Shown: piece after piece, positions 10,282 to 20,400 of the stretch
Position numbering within the stretch: position 1 is the stretch's first letter
Layout of the letters: each line of letters opens with the position of its first letter
Assembly (NCBI GenBank): GCA_963728785.1
Contig: CAVSKV010000004.1
Location: 496,001-560,000, forward strand
Length of the DNA: 64,000 bases
Origin: JAGWRI01 sp963728785
Lineage (GTDB): Bacteria; Gemmatimonadota; Gemmatimonadetes; Gemmatimonadales; Gemmatimonadaceae
Direction: 5' to 3'
Position numbers and translations under genes: made by a program
Notes under the pieces: generated by a model
Seen by the model: only the letters and a program-made list of their open reading frames with translations
The model's database searches: none
Told to the model about the DNA's origin: nothing

Positions 10282-12420
10282 ATGCCACGCATACACGTCT
10301 TGATCCTCAGCACTGCCACCGTCGCGCTCTTCGCCGGCCTGCCCGCCGTCGCCACCGGCCAGGGCAATCCGTTCGCCAAGCCGAGCACGTTGCCGTTCCA
10401 GGCCCCGCCCTTCGACAAGATCAAGGACAGCGACTACCAGCCCGCCTTCGAACAGGGGATGCGGGAGCAGCTCGCCGAGATCGAGGCCATCGCCAACGAT
10501 CCCGCCCCGCCGACGTTTGCCAACACGATCGTCGCCATGGAGAAGTCGGGCCGCATGCTCGCCCGCGTGAACGAAGCCTTCAACGCGGTCGTCCAGGCCA
10601 ACACCAACCCCACGCTCGATCGGGTGCAGGCCGAGGAGACGCCCCGGCTCGCTGCGCACCACGACGCGATCTACATGAATCCGAAGCTGTTCGCCCGGGT
10701 CAAGGCGATCTACGCCGAGCGCGCCAAGCTCGAGCTCGACCCCGAGTCGCGGATGCTGCTCAAGGTGTATGCCGACACGTTCGTGCGTGCCGGGGCGGGC
10801 CTCTCCGATGCCGACCAGGCCCGACTGCGCCAGATCAACAAGGAGGACGCGACCCTCGAGACGGCGTTCGAACAGAAGCTCATCGCCGGCACCAAGGCCG
10901 GGGCGTTCGTCACCGACAAGCGGTCCGACCTCGCCGGACTCACCGACGCGGAGATCGCCGCCGCGGCACACGATGCCGAGAACCGTGGCCTCAAGGGCCA
11001 GTACTTGATCCCGCTGCAGAACACTACGCAGCAGCCGCTGCTCGTGTCGCTCACCGACCGCGCCGTGCGCAAACGGATCTTCGACAACTCGTGGACGCGG
11101 ACGGAGCGGGGGGATTCCAACGACACCCAGGCCACCATCGCCCGCATCGCCGAGCTGCGCGCCGAAAAGGCCAAGCTGCTCGGCTACCCGAGCTACGCCG
11201 CGTACGTGCTCGCCGACCAGATGGCGGGCACGCCGCAGGCGGTCTACAAATTCCTCGACCAGCTCATCGCGCCCACCGCCGCCAAGGCCGCCGACGAGGC
11301 CAAGCAGATCCAGGCGGCCATCGACAGGGACGGCAAGTCGTTCACGCTCGAGCCGTGGGACTGGGAGATGTACTCGCAGCAGGTGCGCAAGGAGAAGTAT
11401 GACCTCGACCAGAACCAGCTGAAGCCGTACTTCGAGCTCGACCGGGTGCTGCACGACGGGGTGTTCTACGCCGCCAACAAGCTGTACGGGGTCACGTTCA
11501 AGGAGCGGCAGGACATCCCGGTGTACCAGCAGGACGTGCGCGTCTTCGAGGTGTTCGACCACGACGGCTCGCCCCTCGGCCTCATCTACTTCGACTACTT
11601 CAAGCGCGACAACAAGGCGGGCGGCGCGTGGATGGACAACTTCGTGCAGCAGTCGAAGCTGCTGGGCACGAAGCCGGTGGTCTTCAACGTGGCCAACTTC
11701 ACCAAGCCCGCGCCCGGCCAGCCGGCGCTGCTCACCTTCGACGACGTGACCACGATGTTCCACGAGTTCGGGCACGCGCTCCACGGCCTGTTCGCGAGCC
11801 AGGAGTACGCCACGCTGTCCGGCACCAACGTCGCCCGCGACTTCGTGGAGTTCCCGTCGCAGTTCAACGAGCACTGGGCGCTCTACCCCGAGGTGCTCAA
11901 GCACTACGCGGTGAACGACAAGACCGGCCAGCCGATCTCGCAGGCTCTGGTCGACAAGATCAAGAAGTCCCAGACCTGGAATCAGGGATACGAGCTGGGC
12001 GAGCTGCTGGCGGCCTCCGAGCTCGACATGCAGTGGCACACGCTGCCCGCGGGTGAACCGGTCGCGACCGTGGACGCCTTCGAGACGAAGGCGCTGCACG
12101 ACACGCACACCGACTTCCCGAACGTGCCCACACGCTACCGGTCGAGCTATTTCCTGCACATCTGGGGCAACGGTTACGCCGCCGGCTACTACGCCTACCA
12201 GTGGACCGTCATGCTCGATGACGACGCTTTCTCATGGTTCACGCACCACGGCGGGCTGACGCGGGCGAACGGGCAGCGGTTCCGGGACCTCATCCTCTCG
12301 CGGGGGCACACCGAGGACTACGGGCCGATGTTCCGCAGCTTCTATGGAAAGGATCCCGATATCGGGCCCATGCTCGAGCACCGGGGGCTGCCGCCGGTGA
12401 AGGGAAAGGGCGGGGGGTAG
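10282..12420 (+). CDS. Exported M3-family oligopeptidase (peptidyl-dipeptidase type)
   Basis: 712 residues from ATG 10282 (preceded by GAGAAGG); an upstream ATG at 10219 would bury the signal peptide (about residues 1-22, HVLILSTATVALFAGLPAVA). The zinc motif is MFHEFGHALHGLF, with His494, Glu495 and His498, and the third ligand lies in the ARDFVEFPSQFNEHW block. The C-terminal RYRSSYFLHIWGNGYAAGYY is the Dcp/OpdA hinge region. It should cleave short peptides in the periplasm, supplying substrates for the POT transporter upstream. This functional link is inferred from gene proximity. Confidence 0.93.
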   Translation: MPRIHVLILSTATVALFAGLPAVATGQGNPFAKPSTLPFQAPPFDKIKDSDYQPAFEQGMREQLAEIEAIANDPAPPTFANTIVAMEKSGRMLARVNEAFNAVVQANTNPTLDRVQAEETPRLAAHHDAIYMNPKLFARVKAIYAERAKLELDPESRMLLKVYADTFVRAGAGLSDADQARLRQINKEDATLETAFEQKLIAGTKAGAFVTDKRSDLAGLTDAEIAAAAHDAENRGLKGQYLIPLQNTTQQPLLVSLTDRAVRKRIFDNSWTRTERGDSNDTQATIARIAELRAEKAKLLGYPSYAAYVLADQMAGTPQAVYKFLDQLIAPTAAKAADEAKQIQAAIDRDGKSFTLEPWDWEMYSQQVRKEKYDLDQNQLKPYFELDRVLHDGVFYAANKLYGVTFKERQDIPVYQQDVRVFEVFDHDGSPLGLIYFDYFKRDNKAGGAWMDNFVQQSKLLGTKPVVFNVANFTKPAPGQPALLTFDDVTTMFHEFGHALHGLFASQEYATLSGTNVARDFVEFPSQFNEHWALYPEVLKHYAVNDKTGQPISQALVDKIKKSQTWNQGYELGELLAASELDMQWHTLPAGEPVATVDAFETKALHDTHTDFPNVPTRYRSSYFLHIWGNGYAAGYYAYQWTVMLDDDAFSWFTHHGGLTRANGQRFRDLILSRGHTEDYGPMFRSFYGKDPDIGPMLEHRGLPPVKGKGGG

Positions 12421-12607
12421 CGCGCCGCCCGGCGCAGCCGTTCGCCGTCCTCTCGGTCGAACTCCTGGCGTACACTGCGCTCCGCACGCTGAGCTTTGCG
12501 GCGGTCGGTGCCAGCGCGGCTTTCGTGCTGAGCGTCTCGAGGTTCTGGAATAGCCTTCTGGGCGGCATCGCCTACGCGCAAGAGGGGGCATCGGATCGGG
12601 GTATTCG

Positions 12608-12763
12608 ATGAGCGGCGAACCCGCCACGCGTCTGGCCGCCCCCCTCGCCGACCGCTACCACCACGAGCGCGCGCTCGTGGCGGCGACCTTGCTCCCTGCG
12701 TCCGTGATGCCAAGCGCGATGCGCGCGACCACCGACTGCGCGGTTCCCGGCTATCAAGTATGA
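12608..12763 (+). pseudogene. Remnant of a Ser/Thr kinase N-terminus
   Basis: A 51-codon frame starting MSGEPATRLAAPLADRYHHE closely matches the starts of the intact kinases (for example VAEPPSRLAAALADRYRIE at 6276). After about 23 residues the glycine loop is absent and the frame continues into unrelated sequence before TGA. No kinase domain follows. I read this as a truncated copy left after deletion or aborted duplication. The rest of the 353-bp gap between the M3 peptidase and vapC holds nothing else I can recognise. Confidence 0.6.
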
Positions 12764-12773
12764 CTTATGCCGC

Positions 12774-13160
12774 TTACAGGTCAGTGATCGGGATGCCCAT
12801 GGCCCGCGCAGCGCGCGTCATCCGGGCGTCGTAGGTCGCCAACGTGACGTCGCGTCCGTGCTCCCTGAGAAAGCTCAGCGACGCAAGGTGGAGCGCATCC
12901 AGCGTGCGCACCGGCGCGGGAAAGGGTTGGAGCGCGCGCTCGAGCACCGGTCGGCGCAACTCCAACCATGCCAGTCGCGAGAGCAGGAGACGCGCAACGT
13001 CGTTGTGCGATCGGGCCAACCCACGCGCATGGAGCCGGTTCCACAACTCGTATTCGAGCATCCGGCTCGACACCAGTTCCTCCCGCCAGAGCGCGGCCGG
13101 CGGACGGCGATCCTCGGCCAGCAGGTGGGCCAGCGCCACCGAGGTGTCGACGTAGATCAT
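12774..13160 (-). CDS. vapC: VapC-type PIN-domain ribonuclease toxin
   Basis: 128 residues. MIYVDTSVAL supplies the first PIN acidic residue (Asp5). The conserved Glu sits in MLEYELWNRL, RTLDALHLASL provides the third acidic site, and TLATYDARMTRAARAMG is the final strand-helix with the fourth. PIN toxins cleave RNA using Mg ions. The ATG overlaps the antitoxin stop by 4 bp (ATGA), the usual antitoxin-first vapBC order. All catalytic acidic residues are present, so this copy is probably active. Confidence 0.9.
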   Translation of the reverse strand: MIYVDTSVALAHLLAEDRRPPAALWREELVSSRMLEYELWNRLHARGLARSHNDVARLLLSRLAWLELRRPVLERALQPFPAPVRTLDALHLASLSFLREHGRDVTLATYDARMTRAARAMGIPITDL

Positions 13161-13441
13161 CGGCCGCCGCGGTCCCTGGCCAGTTCGGCCAGCAGTTCTT
13201 TGAAACGTGCCACGGGAGCCGATGGCGGAGGCTCGCCGGGCCTGGCCGCAGGTGGCGTGATGTAGCCGGAGTCCGCGGAATCACGCAGCGGTCCGCCGTA
13301 GGCCGAGTCGCCCATGGCCGCGATCCCACGCCGTAGCGCCTCGGAGCGGGACACGCCCAACTCGCGCGCCGCGCGATCGAGCGCCGCACGTTCCTCGGCG
13401 GTCAGGTAGACCTGGATGGGCTCGCGAACCGATTTAGCCAT
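13157..13441 (-). CDS. vapB: Ribbon-helix-helix antitoxin (VapB/CopG-like)
   Basis: 94 residues. EPIQVYLTAEERAALDRAAR is the DNA-binding strand and first helix of a ribbon-helix-helix domain, and SRSEALRRGIAAM is the second helix. The C-terminal 40 residues, rich in Pro, Ala and Arg, should wrap the PIN toxin. The gene starts next to an AT-rich palindrome at 13447-13473, expected for autoregulation, and overlaps vapC by 4 bp. Confidence 0.87.
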   Translation of the reverse strand: MAKSVREPIQVYLTAEERAALDRAARELGVSRSEALRRGIAAMGDSAYGGPLRDSADSGYITPPAARPGEPPPSAPVARFKELLAELARDRGGR

Positions 13442-13446
13442 GAAAT

Positions 13447-13473
13447 GAATTTATCAATATTGCAAGCAAATTC
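13447..13473 (-). promoter_or_regulatory. vapBC promoter/operator
   Basis: An AT-rich island in GC-rich DNA immediately upstream of vapB. It holds nested dyads: GAATTT (13447-13452) with AAATTC (13468-13473), and the perfect 8-bp palindrome CAATATTG (13455-13462). On the minus strand TTGAAT and TAAATT, about 16 nt apart, could be the -35 and -10. Placement fits autorepression by the ribbon-helix-helix antitoxin. Confidence 0.55.
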
Positions 13474-13594
13474 AATACCAAACCTGAGGCGAGCGCGCCC
13501 GCAGGCGGAGGAAGACGCTGACCGGTCCACTGGTTGCTCCTATCATGAAATCACGACATCGGGCCGCAGAAGCGCTGGCAAGCGGTCGCCCTGC

Positions 13595-13810
13595 GTCTCG
13601 GAACCCGTTCAGGTTTACCTGACCGAACCGGACCGCGAGCGCCTCGACCGGCTCGCCGCGCTCGAAGCTGCAACCCGGCACGATCGCCAGGCCGCGCGCG
13701 CGGCCGCACCGCTGCCCACCTACCGCGGCAGGGGCCTCCAGCCGGGTGTCGAGCTGGACGACACCGCGCGCCTGCTCGACCTGATGGACGCGCACGATGC
13801 GCCTCGTTGA
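13595..13810 (+). pseudogene. Decayed ribbon-helix-helix antitoxin (partner of the deleted VapC)
   Basis: The frame reads SEPVQVYLTEPDRERLDRLA from 13598, a canonical VapB strand and helix, and ends PTYRGRGLQPGVELDDTARL then LDLMDAHDAPR, a typical toxin-binding tail. The second RHH helix between them is missing or scrambled (EAATRHDRQAARAAAPL), and no good start codon precedes 13598, so the antitoxin is damaged at its start and in the middle. Its TGA (13808-13810) overlaps the start of the toxin remnant, the normal vapBC arrangement. Confidence 0.6.
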
Positions 13811-13904
13811 CGCCATCGAGTCGGGGTGCGAATTCGTGACTACAGATAAGAATTTCGCGCGGTTCCGCGGCCTGCGGTGGCGGCACCCTCTGCACGCGCA
13901 GTAG
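13797..13904 (+). pseudogene. VapC-type PIN toxin with internal deletion
   Basis: ATG 13797 gives MRLVDA, a PIN-toxin start, followed directly by IESGCEFVTTDKNFARFRGL and RWRHPLHAQ, a PIN-toxin end. The intact VapC at 60290 aligns at both ends (MKLVDL at its start; AIEHGAELCSTDADFARFRT near its C-terminus), which shows that about 110 codons between them are gone here while the frame is kept. The product of 35 residues lacks most catalytic acids and cannot be an active nuclease. Confidence 0.75.
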
Positions 13905-13966
13905 CGCGGGCCGCGGCGCTCTTCTCCCTTGGGCCGGATTCGCGCGGCCAACACACAGCCCTCGTG

Positions 13967-14530
13967 CTACCCGATCACGTCCGCCAGCGGGCAGGTGAAT
14001 CCCGGCAGCACGTCGTCTCCCGCCAGCGTCCCATCGCTGCCGATGATTGCGAGACTGCCATCGCTGCGATAGACGCGCGCCTCCGCTCGCTCGGGATCCA
14101 GGACCCACACCAGCCGCACGCCCGCATCGAGCCACGCCGCCACCTTGGCCAATAGCTCCCCAGTGCGGTCGTCGGGCGACCGGATCTCGGCCACCAGATC
14201 CGGCGCGAGCGGAGCGTACCCGCGGACCGGCACGCCGGAGACGCGCTCGCGAGAGAGAAATGCCACGTCCGGCGCGCGGACGGTGTCCGGGTCGGATTCG
14301 ATCTTGAAACCGGTGTCCTGCGCGAATATCTCCCCGAGCCCGCGGGGGTACACGAATGCGCCGAGGTGATAGGTGAGCCGGGCTGAAGCGCGCCCGTGCA
14401 GCGTGCTCGGCGGCTCGCGCACGACGAGCCGCCCCCGAATGAGTTCCGTCACCTTGCCGGGCAGGTCGACGCGCGTCAACTCGTCGGCCGTCATCAGCCC
14501 CGGCATCGATTCCGCTGCTGGCATACCCAT
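13967..14530 (-). CDS. Uma2-family putative restriction endonuclease
   Basis: 187 residues of the Uma2 (DUF820) PD-(D/E)XK fold: ELIRGRLVVREPP near the N-terminus, DTVRAPDVAFLSRER with the conserved Asp, and LVAEIRSPDDRTGELLAK with the E-x-(K-like) active site, then WLDAGVRLVWVLDPE and a C-terminal LPGFTCPLADV. These proteins occur in many copies in some phyla and their role is not settled. The gene is divergent from the kinase at 14683. The 62 bp before it to the left contain no gene. Confidence 0.88.
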   Translation of the reverse strand: MGMPAAESMPGLMTADELTRVDLPGKVTELIRGRLVVREPPSTLHGRASARLTYHLGAFVYPRGLGEIFAQDTGFKIESDPDTVRAPDVAFLSRERVSGVPVRGYAPLAPDLVAEIRSPDDRTGELLAKVAAWLDAGVRLVWVLDPERAEARVYRSDGSLAIIGSDGTLAGDDVLPGFTCPLADVIG

Positions 14531-14641
14531 ACTATCTTGCCACTCGGCGTTCGGGTCAACCGAATTGAAAGTCTACGCGGTTCCCGGACTCCCGCCGGTA
14601 CCATTTTCGCGCCGCGGGCCCCATCGCGACCCGCTAAGGTC

Positions 14642-14658
14642 TCCCCACTGGCGCGTTC
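14642..14658 (+). promoter_or_regulatory. 17-bp element shared with the kinase gene at 20772, copy 1
   Basis: TCCCCACTGGCGCGTTC lies exactly 24 nt before the GTG start at 14683. An identical 17-mer lies at 20731-20747, again 24 nt before the GTG at 20772. Identity outside coding sequence at a fixed distance suggests a promoter or leader element rather than chance. It does not fit a standard -35 or the sigma-54 spacing. Confidence 0.5.
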
Positions 14659-14682
14659 CGCCCTGAAGCCCCACCTTACGCG

Positions 14683-17277
14683 GTGCCCGAAACTCCCCGT
14701 CTCACCACCGCCCTTAGCGACCGCTACGTCATCGAGCGAGAAATCGGCTCTGGCGGCATGGCCGTGGTGTACCTCGCCCACGACAAGAAGCTCGAGCGCG
14801 AGGTCGCGCTCAAGGTCCTCCGACCCGAACTGGGCGCCGTGCTCGGTGCCGAGCGCTTCCTCACCGAGATCAAGATCTCGGCGCGCCTCGACCACCCGCA
14901 CATCCTCACGCTCATCGACTCCGGCGACGCCGACGGCATGCTGTACTACGTGCTGCCGTACGTGCGCGGCGAGACGCTGCGCGAGAAGCTGAACCGCGAA
15001 CAGCAGCTCGGCATCAGCGAAGCCATCGCCATCACCAGGCAGGTGGCGAGCGCGCTCGACTACGCCCACCGCCAGGGTCTCGTCCACCGCGACATCAAGC
15101 CCGAGAACATCCTGATCCAGGAAGGCGAGGCGATGCTGACCGACTTCGGCATCGCCCTCGCCGTCAAGGAGGCCGGCGGCAACCGCCTCACCCAGACCGG
15201 CCTTTCCCTGGGCACGCCGCAGTACATGAGCCCCGAGCAGGCCACCGGCGACCGCGGCATCGACGCCCGGAGCGACGTGTACTCGCTGGCCGCGGTGCTC
15301 TACGAGATGCTCGCCGGCGAACCGCCGGTGACCGGCGCCAGCGCCCAGGCGATGATCGCCAAGTTGATGACCGAGAAGCCGACGCACGTCCGCATCCTGC
15401 GCGACACGGTGCCCGAAGGCGTGGACGCGGCCATCAACAAGGCGCTCGCCAAGACCCCCGCCGACCGGTTCAACACCGCCGAGGAGTTCGCGCGGGCGCT
15501 GGACGCAGGCGTGACGCAGACCAACAAGGCCGCCACGGCGCCGGCCAAGAGCATGATGCCCATGTTTGTCGCCGGCATAGTCCTGGCGGCGATCGCGGTG
15601 GCGGTCGCGGTCTGGGGCTCGCGCGGACACTCGGCGAGCGCCGGCCAGGGGGCCGCGCTGGGCGCCAAGACGCAGCTCACTGTCTCGGGCGGCATCATTT
15701 ATCCCGCCATCTCACCCGACGGCAAGCAGCTCGCCTTCGCGTCGCGCCACTGCAAGGGCGCCGAGTGCACGTACTCGGTCATGGAGCAGGACGTGGGCGG
15801 CACTATCACGCGGGCGATCCTCGACGGCGCTACGTCCGTGTACGACCTCCGATGGAGTCCGGACCGCCGGAATTTGATGTTCAGCGGCACCATCGACGGC
15901 CGGCTGGGCTACTACCTCGTGTCGGCCATCGGCGGGCCGCCGCGGTTCCTCACCGCCGGTGTGGCCGCCTTCTATGCCGACGGCGACTCGCTGCTCATCG
16001 GCTCCTCGAACTCGCAGGACTCGCTCTATTGGGTCGGCATCGCGGGGCTCGACGCGGTGGTGCACGACAGCGTCCCGGTGCGCGGCAAGGGGCAGTACCT
16101 GGCAGGGCTCTCCGCCGTCCCCGGCACGCGGTGGATCCTCAGCCTCATCATCCAGGCCCCGCACGGGCTCTGGCAGGTGATCGGCCGCGACGGCAAGGTG
16201 GCCGACCACGTGGTCAATCAGTGCACGTGCGGGGGCATCGGCAGCGTGGACGCGGTCTGGCTCGATCGCGCCGGCGACGCGGTGGGCGAGTCCCTCGTCC
16301 GCATCGCCATCGATCCAGCCACCGGGCGCCTCTCCGCCAAGCAGGACACGATGGTCACCGGCATCTTCACCAACGTGTCGGTCACGTCGGACGGCCAGAA
16401 GATGGTCATGGATCAGGGCACCCTCGACTACGGCGCCTGGACCACCACACTGCCCGAGCTGCTGCAGGGCCGGCTCGCCCCCGACCATCGCTTCGCCCAC
16501 GCGTCGAACGCCGTTCTCGCGTGGATCTCCCCCGATGGTGGGCGGTTGCTCATGCGTCGTGTCGTGCCCACTACGGGCGAGCACACCGAGGCCCGGTTCA
16601 GCGTGCGGCCCTTCGAGCAGGCCACCGAAACGCCCCTGGCCGGGACGGGGAGGATCCACCGCGCGGTGTGGGTGGACTCGACCGAGGTCGCCACGATCTC
16701 GTCCAAGCAGGACGGCAGCACGCACCTCGCGGTCGTGAACGTCGTGACCGGTGCCGAGCGCAACGGCTACGACATCGCCGACTCCGTGGTGATCGATGCC
16801 GCACCGCTGCCCAATGGGTGGGCGTGGATTCCGGTGACCCGCAACAAGCTGATCATCGAAGAGCAGGGGAAGCGCCGGGAAGTGGCGGAGCCCGCGTGGT
16901 ACGCGCAGATCTACCAGGTGGTCTCCGATCCGGGGCGTCAGCGCCTGTTCATCGTCGGCTACAACCGCGGCACTCTCGACACGCTGGGCGTTTCGGCGGT
17001 GAACCTTGCCGACGGCGCCACCACGCAATGGGCGGCCAAGTTCGCCGAGGACGGAGACATCACCCTCCTCGACGGTGGGGCGCTGTTCCTGGGGCTGCAC
17101 CACACCGAAGATGCGTACGAACTCTACAAGCTCACCGGCCCGGGCGCGCTGCAGCCGCTCGGCGCGCCGGCGCTGCCCCTGTACGACATCAGCGTGTCGG
17201 GCGATCTCAAGCACGTGACCGCCGTGCAGCGCGACTACAACGCCGACGCCTGGATGTACAACGTCGTGAAGCGCTGA
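14683..17277 (+). CDS. Membrane Ser/Thr protein kinase with PD40-like sensor domain
   Basis: 864 residues from GTG 14683. Kinase motifs: GSGGMAVVY, Lys44, HRDIKPENIL, TDFGIALAV, GTPQYMSPEQ, within residues 15-275. One membrane helix lies at about 291-312 (MFVAGIVLAAIAVAVAVWG). The C-terminal 550 residues are beta-propeller blades (AISPDGKQLAFAS, RWSPDRRNLMFSG, VTSDGQKMVM, ISPDGGRLLMRR) that diverge more than those of the other kinases, with a Cys pair (RHCKGAECTY) and NQCTCGG that could form disulphides outside the cell. The 17-bp upstream element is shared with the kinase at 20772. The next gene is the tricorn-like protease, 132 bp on. Confidence 0.9.
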   Translation: MPETPRLTTALSDRYVIEREIGSGGMAVVYLAHDKKLEREVALKVLRPELGAVLGAERFLTEIKISARLDHPHILTLIDSGDADGMLYYVLPYVRGETLREKLNREQQLGISEAIAITRQVASALDYAHRQGLVHRDIKPENILIQEGEAMLTDFGIALAVKEAGGNRLTQTGLSLGTPQYMSPEQATGDRGIDARSDVYSLAAVLYEMLAGEPPVTGASAQAMIAKLMTEKPTHVRILRDTVPEGVDAAINKALAKTPADRFNTAEEFARALDAGVTQTNKAATAPAKSMMPMFVAGIVLAAIAVAVAVWGSRGHSASAGQGAALGAKTQLTVSGGIIYPAISPDGKQLAFASRHCKGAECTYSVMEQDVGGTITRAILDGATSVYDLRWSPDRRNLMFSGTIDGRLGYYLVSAIGGPPRFLTAGVAAFYADGDSLLIGSSNSQDSLYWVGIAGLDAVVHDSVPVRGKGQYLAGLSAVPGTRWILSLIIQAPHGLWQVIGRDGKVADHVVNQCTCGGIGSVDAVWLDRAGDAVGESLVRIAIDPATGRLSAKQDTMVTGIFTNVSVTSDGQKMVMDQGTLDYGAWTTTLPELLQGRLAPDHRFAHASNAVLAWISPDGGRLLMRRVVPTTGEHTEARFSVRPFEQATETPLAGTGRIHRAVWVDSTEVATISSKQDGSTHLAVVNVVTGAERNGYDIADSVVIDAAPLPNGWAWIPVTRNKLIIEEQGKRREVAEPAWYAQIYQVVSDPGRQRLFIVGYNRGTLDTLGVSAVNLADGATTQWAAKFAEDGDITLLDGGALFLGLHHTEDAYELYKLTGPGALQPLGAPALPLYDISVSGDLKHVTAVQRDYNADAWMYNVVKR

Positions 17278-17409
17278 CGGAATGCGCTGCGGCTCGCGCG
17301 GCGCGCCCGATTTCTTCATGTTGTAGCCAGCCACCATGATTTCGGGACCGGCAGCCGCACGTCTATCCCGTCGCCGCCGGTCCGCACGTCCACCAGCTGG
17401 AGCCCCGTC

Positions 17410-20400
17410 ATGACTTCTCGTGTCCGCACCTTCGCGCTCGCCATCGTGGCCGCGCTCGCGCCCGCGGCCCTCGCCGCCCAATCCACCCGCCTCCTCCACC
17501 AGCCCGACGTCAGCGCCACGGCGGTCACCTTCGCCTACGCCGGCGACATCTGGCTCGTGGCCAAGGACGGCGGCGAGGCGCGGCGGCTGACCTCGTCGCC
17601 CACCGTCGAGGCCGACCCGCACTTCTCCCCCGACGGCAAGTGGATTGCCTTCACCGCCGAGTACGGCGGCAATCCCGACGTCTACGTGGTGAGCGCCGAC
17701 GGCGGCACGCCCAAGCGCCTCACCTGGCACCCGGGCCCCGACCTCGTGCGCGGCTGGACGCCAGACGGCAAGAGCGTCGTCTTCACCTCGGCCCGCAGCG
17801 GCATGCCCGACGGCGAGCCCCAGCTCTGGACCGTGCCCGTAACCGGTGGCCTGCCGGAGCTGCTCCCCGTGCCGCGCGCCCTGGCCGGCGCCATCTCCCC
17901 CGACGGACAGGAGATCGCCTACCAGCTCGTGAGCCCGTGGGAATCAGAGATGAAGAACTACCGCGGCGGGCAGAACCAGCCCATCCGCGTGCTGAACGTC
18001 GCCACGCACGCCATGACGAAGCTGCCCTGGACCGACAGCCGCGACCAGCAGCCGGTATGGCTCGGTAATACCATTTATTTTATATCCGACCGTGACTGGA
18101 CCAACAACCTCTGGTCGTACGATACGAAGGCGAAGGCGCTCAAGCAGGTCACCCACTACTCCAATTACGAAGTGGAGAGCGTGAACACCGGCGCCGGCCT
18201 TGTCGCCTACGAACAAGCGGGCGACGTCCACCTCTACGACCCGGCCACCGGCCGCGACCGAAAGCTCGACATCCGCGTCTCCGGCGACTTCCCCTCGGCC
18301 ATGCCGCACGCCGCCGATATCTCAAAGGCGCTCACGGCGCCCCAGCTCTCCCCCACCGGCGTGCGCGCGCTCTTCGAAGCCCGCGGCAAAGTCATCACCG
18401 TGCCCACCGACAAGGGCACCTGGCGCGATCTCACGCCGTCGTCCGCGGTGGCGAACCGGTCGCCCGTCTGGTCGCCCGACGGCAAGCAGATCGCCTGGTT
18501 CAGCGATAGCACGGGAGAATACGAACTGATGGTGGGCGGGCAGGACGGCGTCACGCCGCCTCGCGCGTACGCGCTCGAACATCCGACGTACTACTACGAT
18601 CCCGCCTGGTCGCCCGACGGCAAGAAGATCCTGTTCACCGACGCCGAGATGAATCTCTGGGTGCTCGATCTCACCACCGGCAAGCAGACGCACGTGGACC
18701 AGGACAACTACACCTGGCCCGACCGCAACATGGCGCCCGCGTGGTCCCCAGACTCGAAGTGGATCGCCTATACCAAGAGACTCATGGGCTCGCAGTTCCA
18801 CGCCGCGCTCGTGTACAACGTGGCCGAGAACGCCACGCACCAGCTCACCGACGGCCTGTCCGACGTCATCGATCCCACGTGGGACAAGAGCGGCAAGTAT
18901 CTGCTGTTCCTCGCGTCCACCGACTTCGCGCTCCATTCCGGATGGCTGGACATGAGTTCGTTCAACCAGCCAGTGAACCGCGGCGTCTACCTCGCGGTGC
19001 TCTCCAAGTCCGACCAGTCGCCGCTGCTGCCGGAGACGGGCGACGAGCCCGCCGACACGACCAAGGCCGCCAAGCCGGCCAAGCCCGACAGTGCCGCGCA
19101 CGGGGCGAAGGCGGATTCCGTGACCGTGCACATCGACTTCGACGGGCTGATGCAGCGCATCGTCGCCCTCAACGTCCCCAGCCGCGACTACGCCGGCCTC
19201 GCGGCCGGCCGCGCCGGCCAGTTTTTCTACGTGGAGCACGTGCCCAACCACGCCGACGTGCTGCACCGCTACGACCTCAAGGAGCGGAAGGCCATCGACT
19301 TCGTCGGAGCCGCCGCCGAGCAGTTCGCGCTCAGCTTCGACGGCAAGAAGCTGCTCTACCAGGGCGCCATGCCTACCGGGCAGCCCAACGGACACTGGGC
19401 GGCGGTGGACGCCACCGGCCCCGCCCCCACGCCCGACAAGGGCGCGGTCAACACGTCGGACCTCAAGATCGACGTCGATCCCGCCGCCGAGTGGCGCCAG
19501 ATCTTCGACGAGGCCTGGCGCATCGAGCGCGACTACCTGTACGTGGCCAGCCTGAACGGCGCCGACTGGCCGGCCATCAAGCGCAAGTACGAGCCGTTCC
19601 TCCCCTATGTGAAGAACCGCGCCGATCTCAATACGCTGCTCTCCCAGATGCAGGGCGAACTCACCATCGGCCACAGCTTCGTGGGTGGCGGCGACATGCC
19701 CACCGTGGACGCGCTCCCCGCCGGCCTGCTCGGCGCCGACCTCGATGTGGCCAACGGCCGCTACCGCATCGCCAAGATCTACGACGGGGAGAACTGGAAT
19801 CCCGACCTGCGCGCGCCCCTATCGTCGCCCGGCGTGGACGTGCACGCGGGCGACTACATCCTGGCCGTCAACGGCCGCAACCTGGCGCCGCCCGAGAACC
19901 CGTACGCGCTGTTCATCGGCACCGTAGGCAAGCAGGTGCAGCTCTTGGTGAACGACCGGCCGGTGGCCGACGGCGCGCACCTGATCACCGTCGTGCCCGC
20001 CGGCAGCGAGGGCGCGCTGCGCGAGCGCGACTGGATCGAGTCCAACCGCCGTAAGGTCGACTCGCTCTCCGGCGGCCAGCTCGCCTACATCTACATCCCC
20101 GACACGGGCGGCGGCGGCTATACCAGCTTCAACCGCTACTACTTCGCGCAGCAGAACAAGAAGGGCGCGGTGATCGACGAGCGGTTCAACCATGGCGGCA
20201 GCATTGCCGACTACATGGTGGACGTCATGAGCCGGCAGCTGCACGGCTACTTCAGCCAGCGGCTCGGAGACCGCTACAACGCCGTGACCGCGCCCGCCGC
20301 CGGGATTTGGGGGCCGAAGGTGCTCATCATCAACGAGATGAGCGGCTCGGGCGGCGACATGTTTCCGTACATGTTCCACCAGATGAAGATCGGGCCGCTC

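Noticed and set aside
14642..14683. The shared 17-bp kinase element as a sigma-54 promoter
   Set aside because: It contains TGGC but no GC pair at the required 12-bp distance in either copy.
18061..18095. Short AT-rich islets within genes (for example at 18061, 36183, 37575, 39718 and 49755), some with CATATA
   Set aside because: By rough expectation at this base composition a few CATATA sites per strand are expected, and the islets encode conserved residues. No shared consensus emerged.
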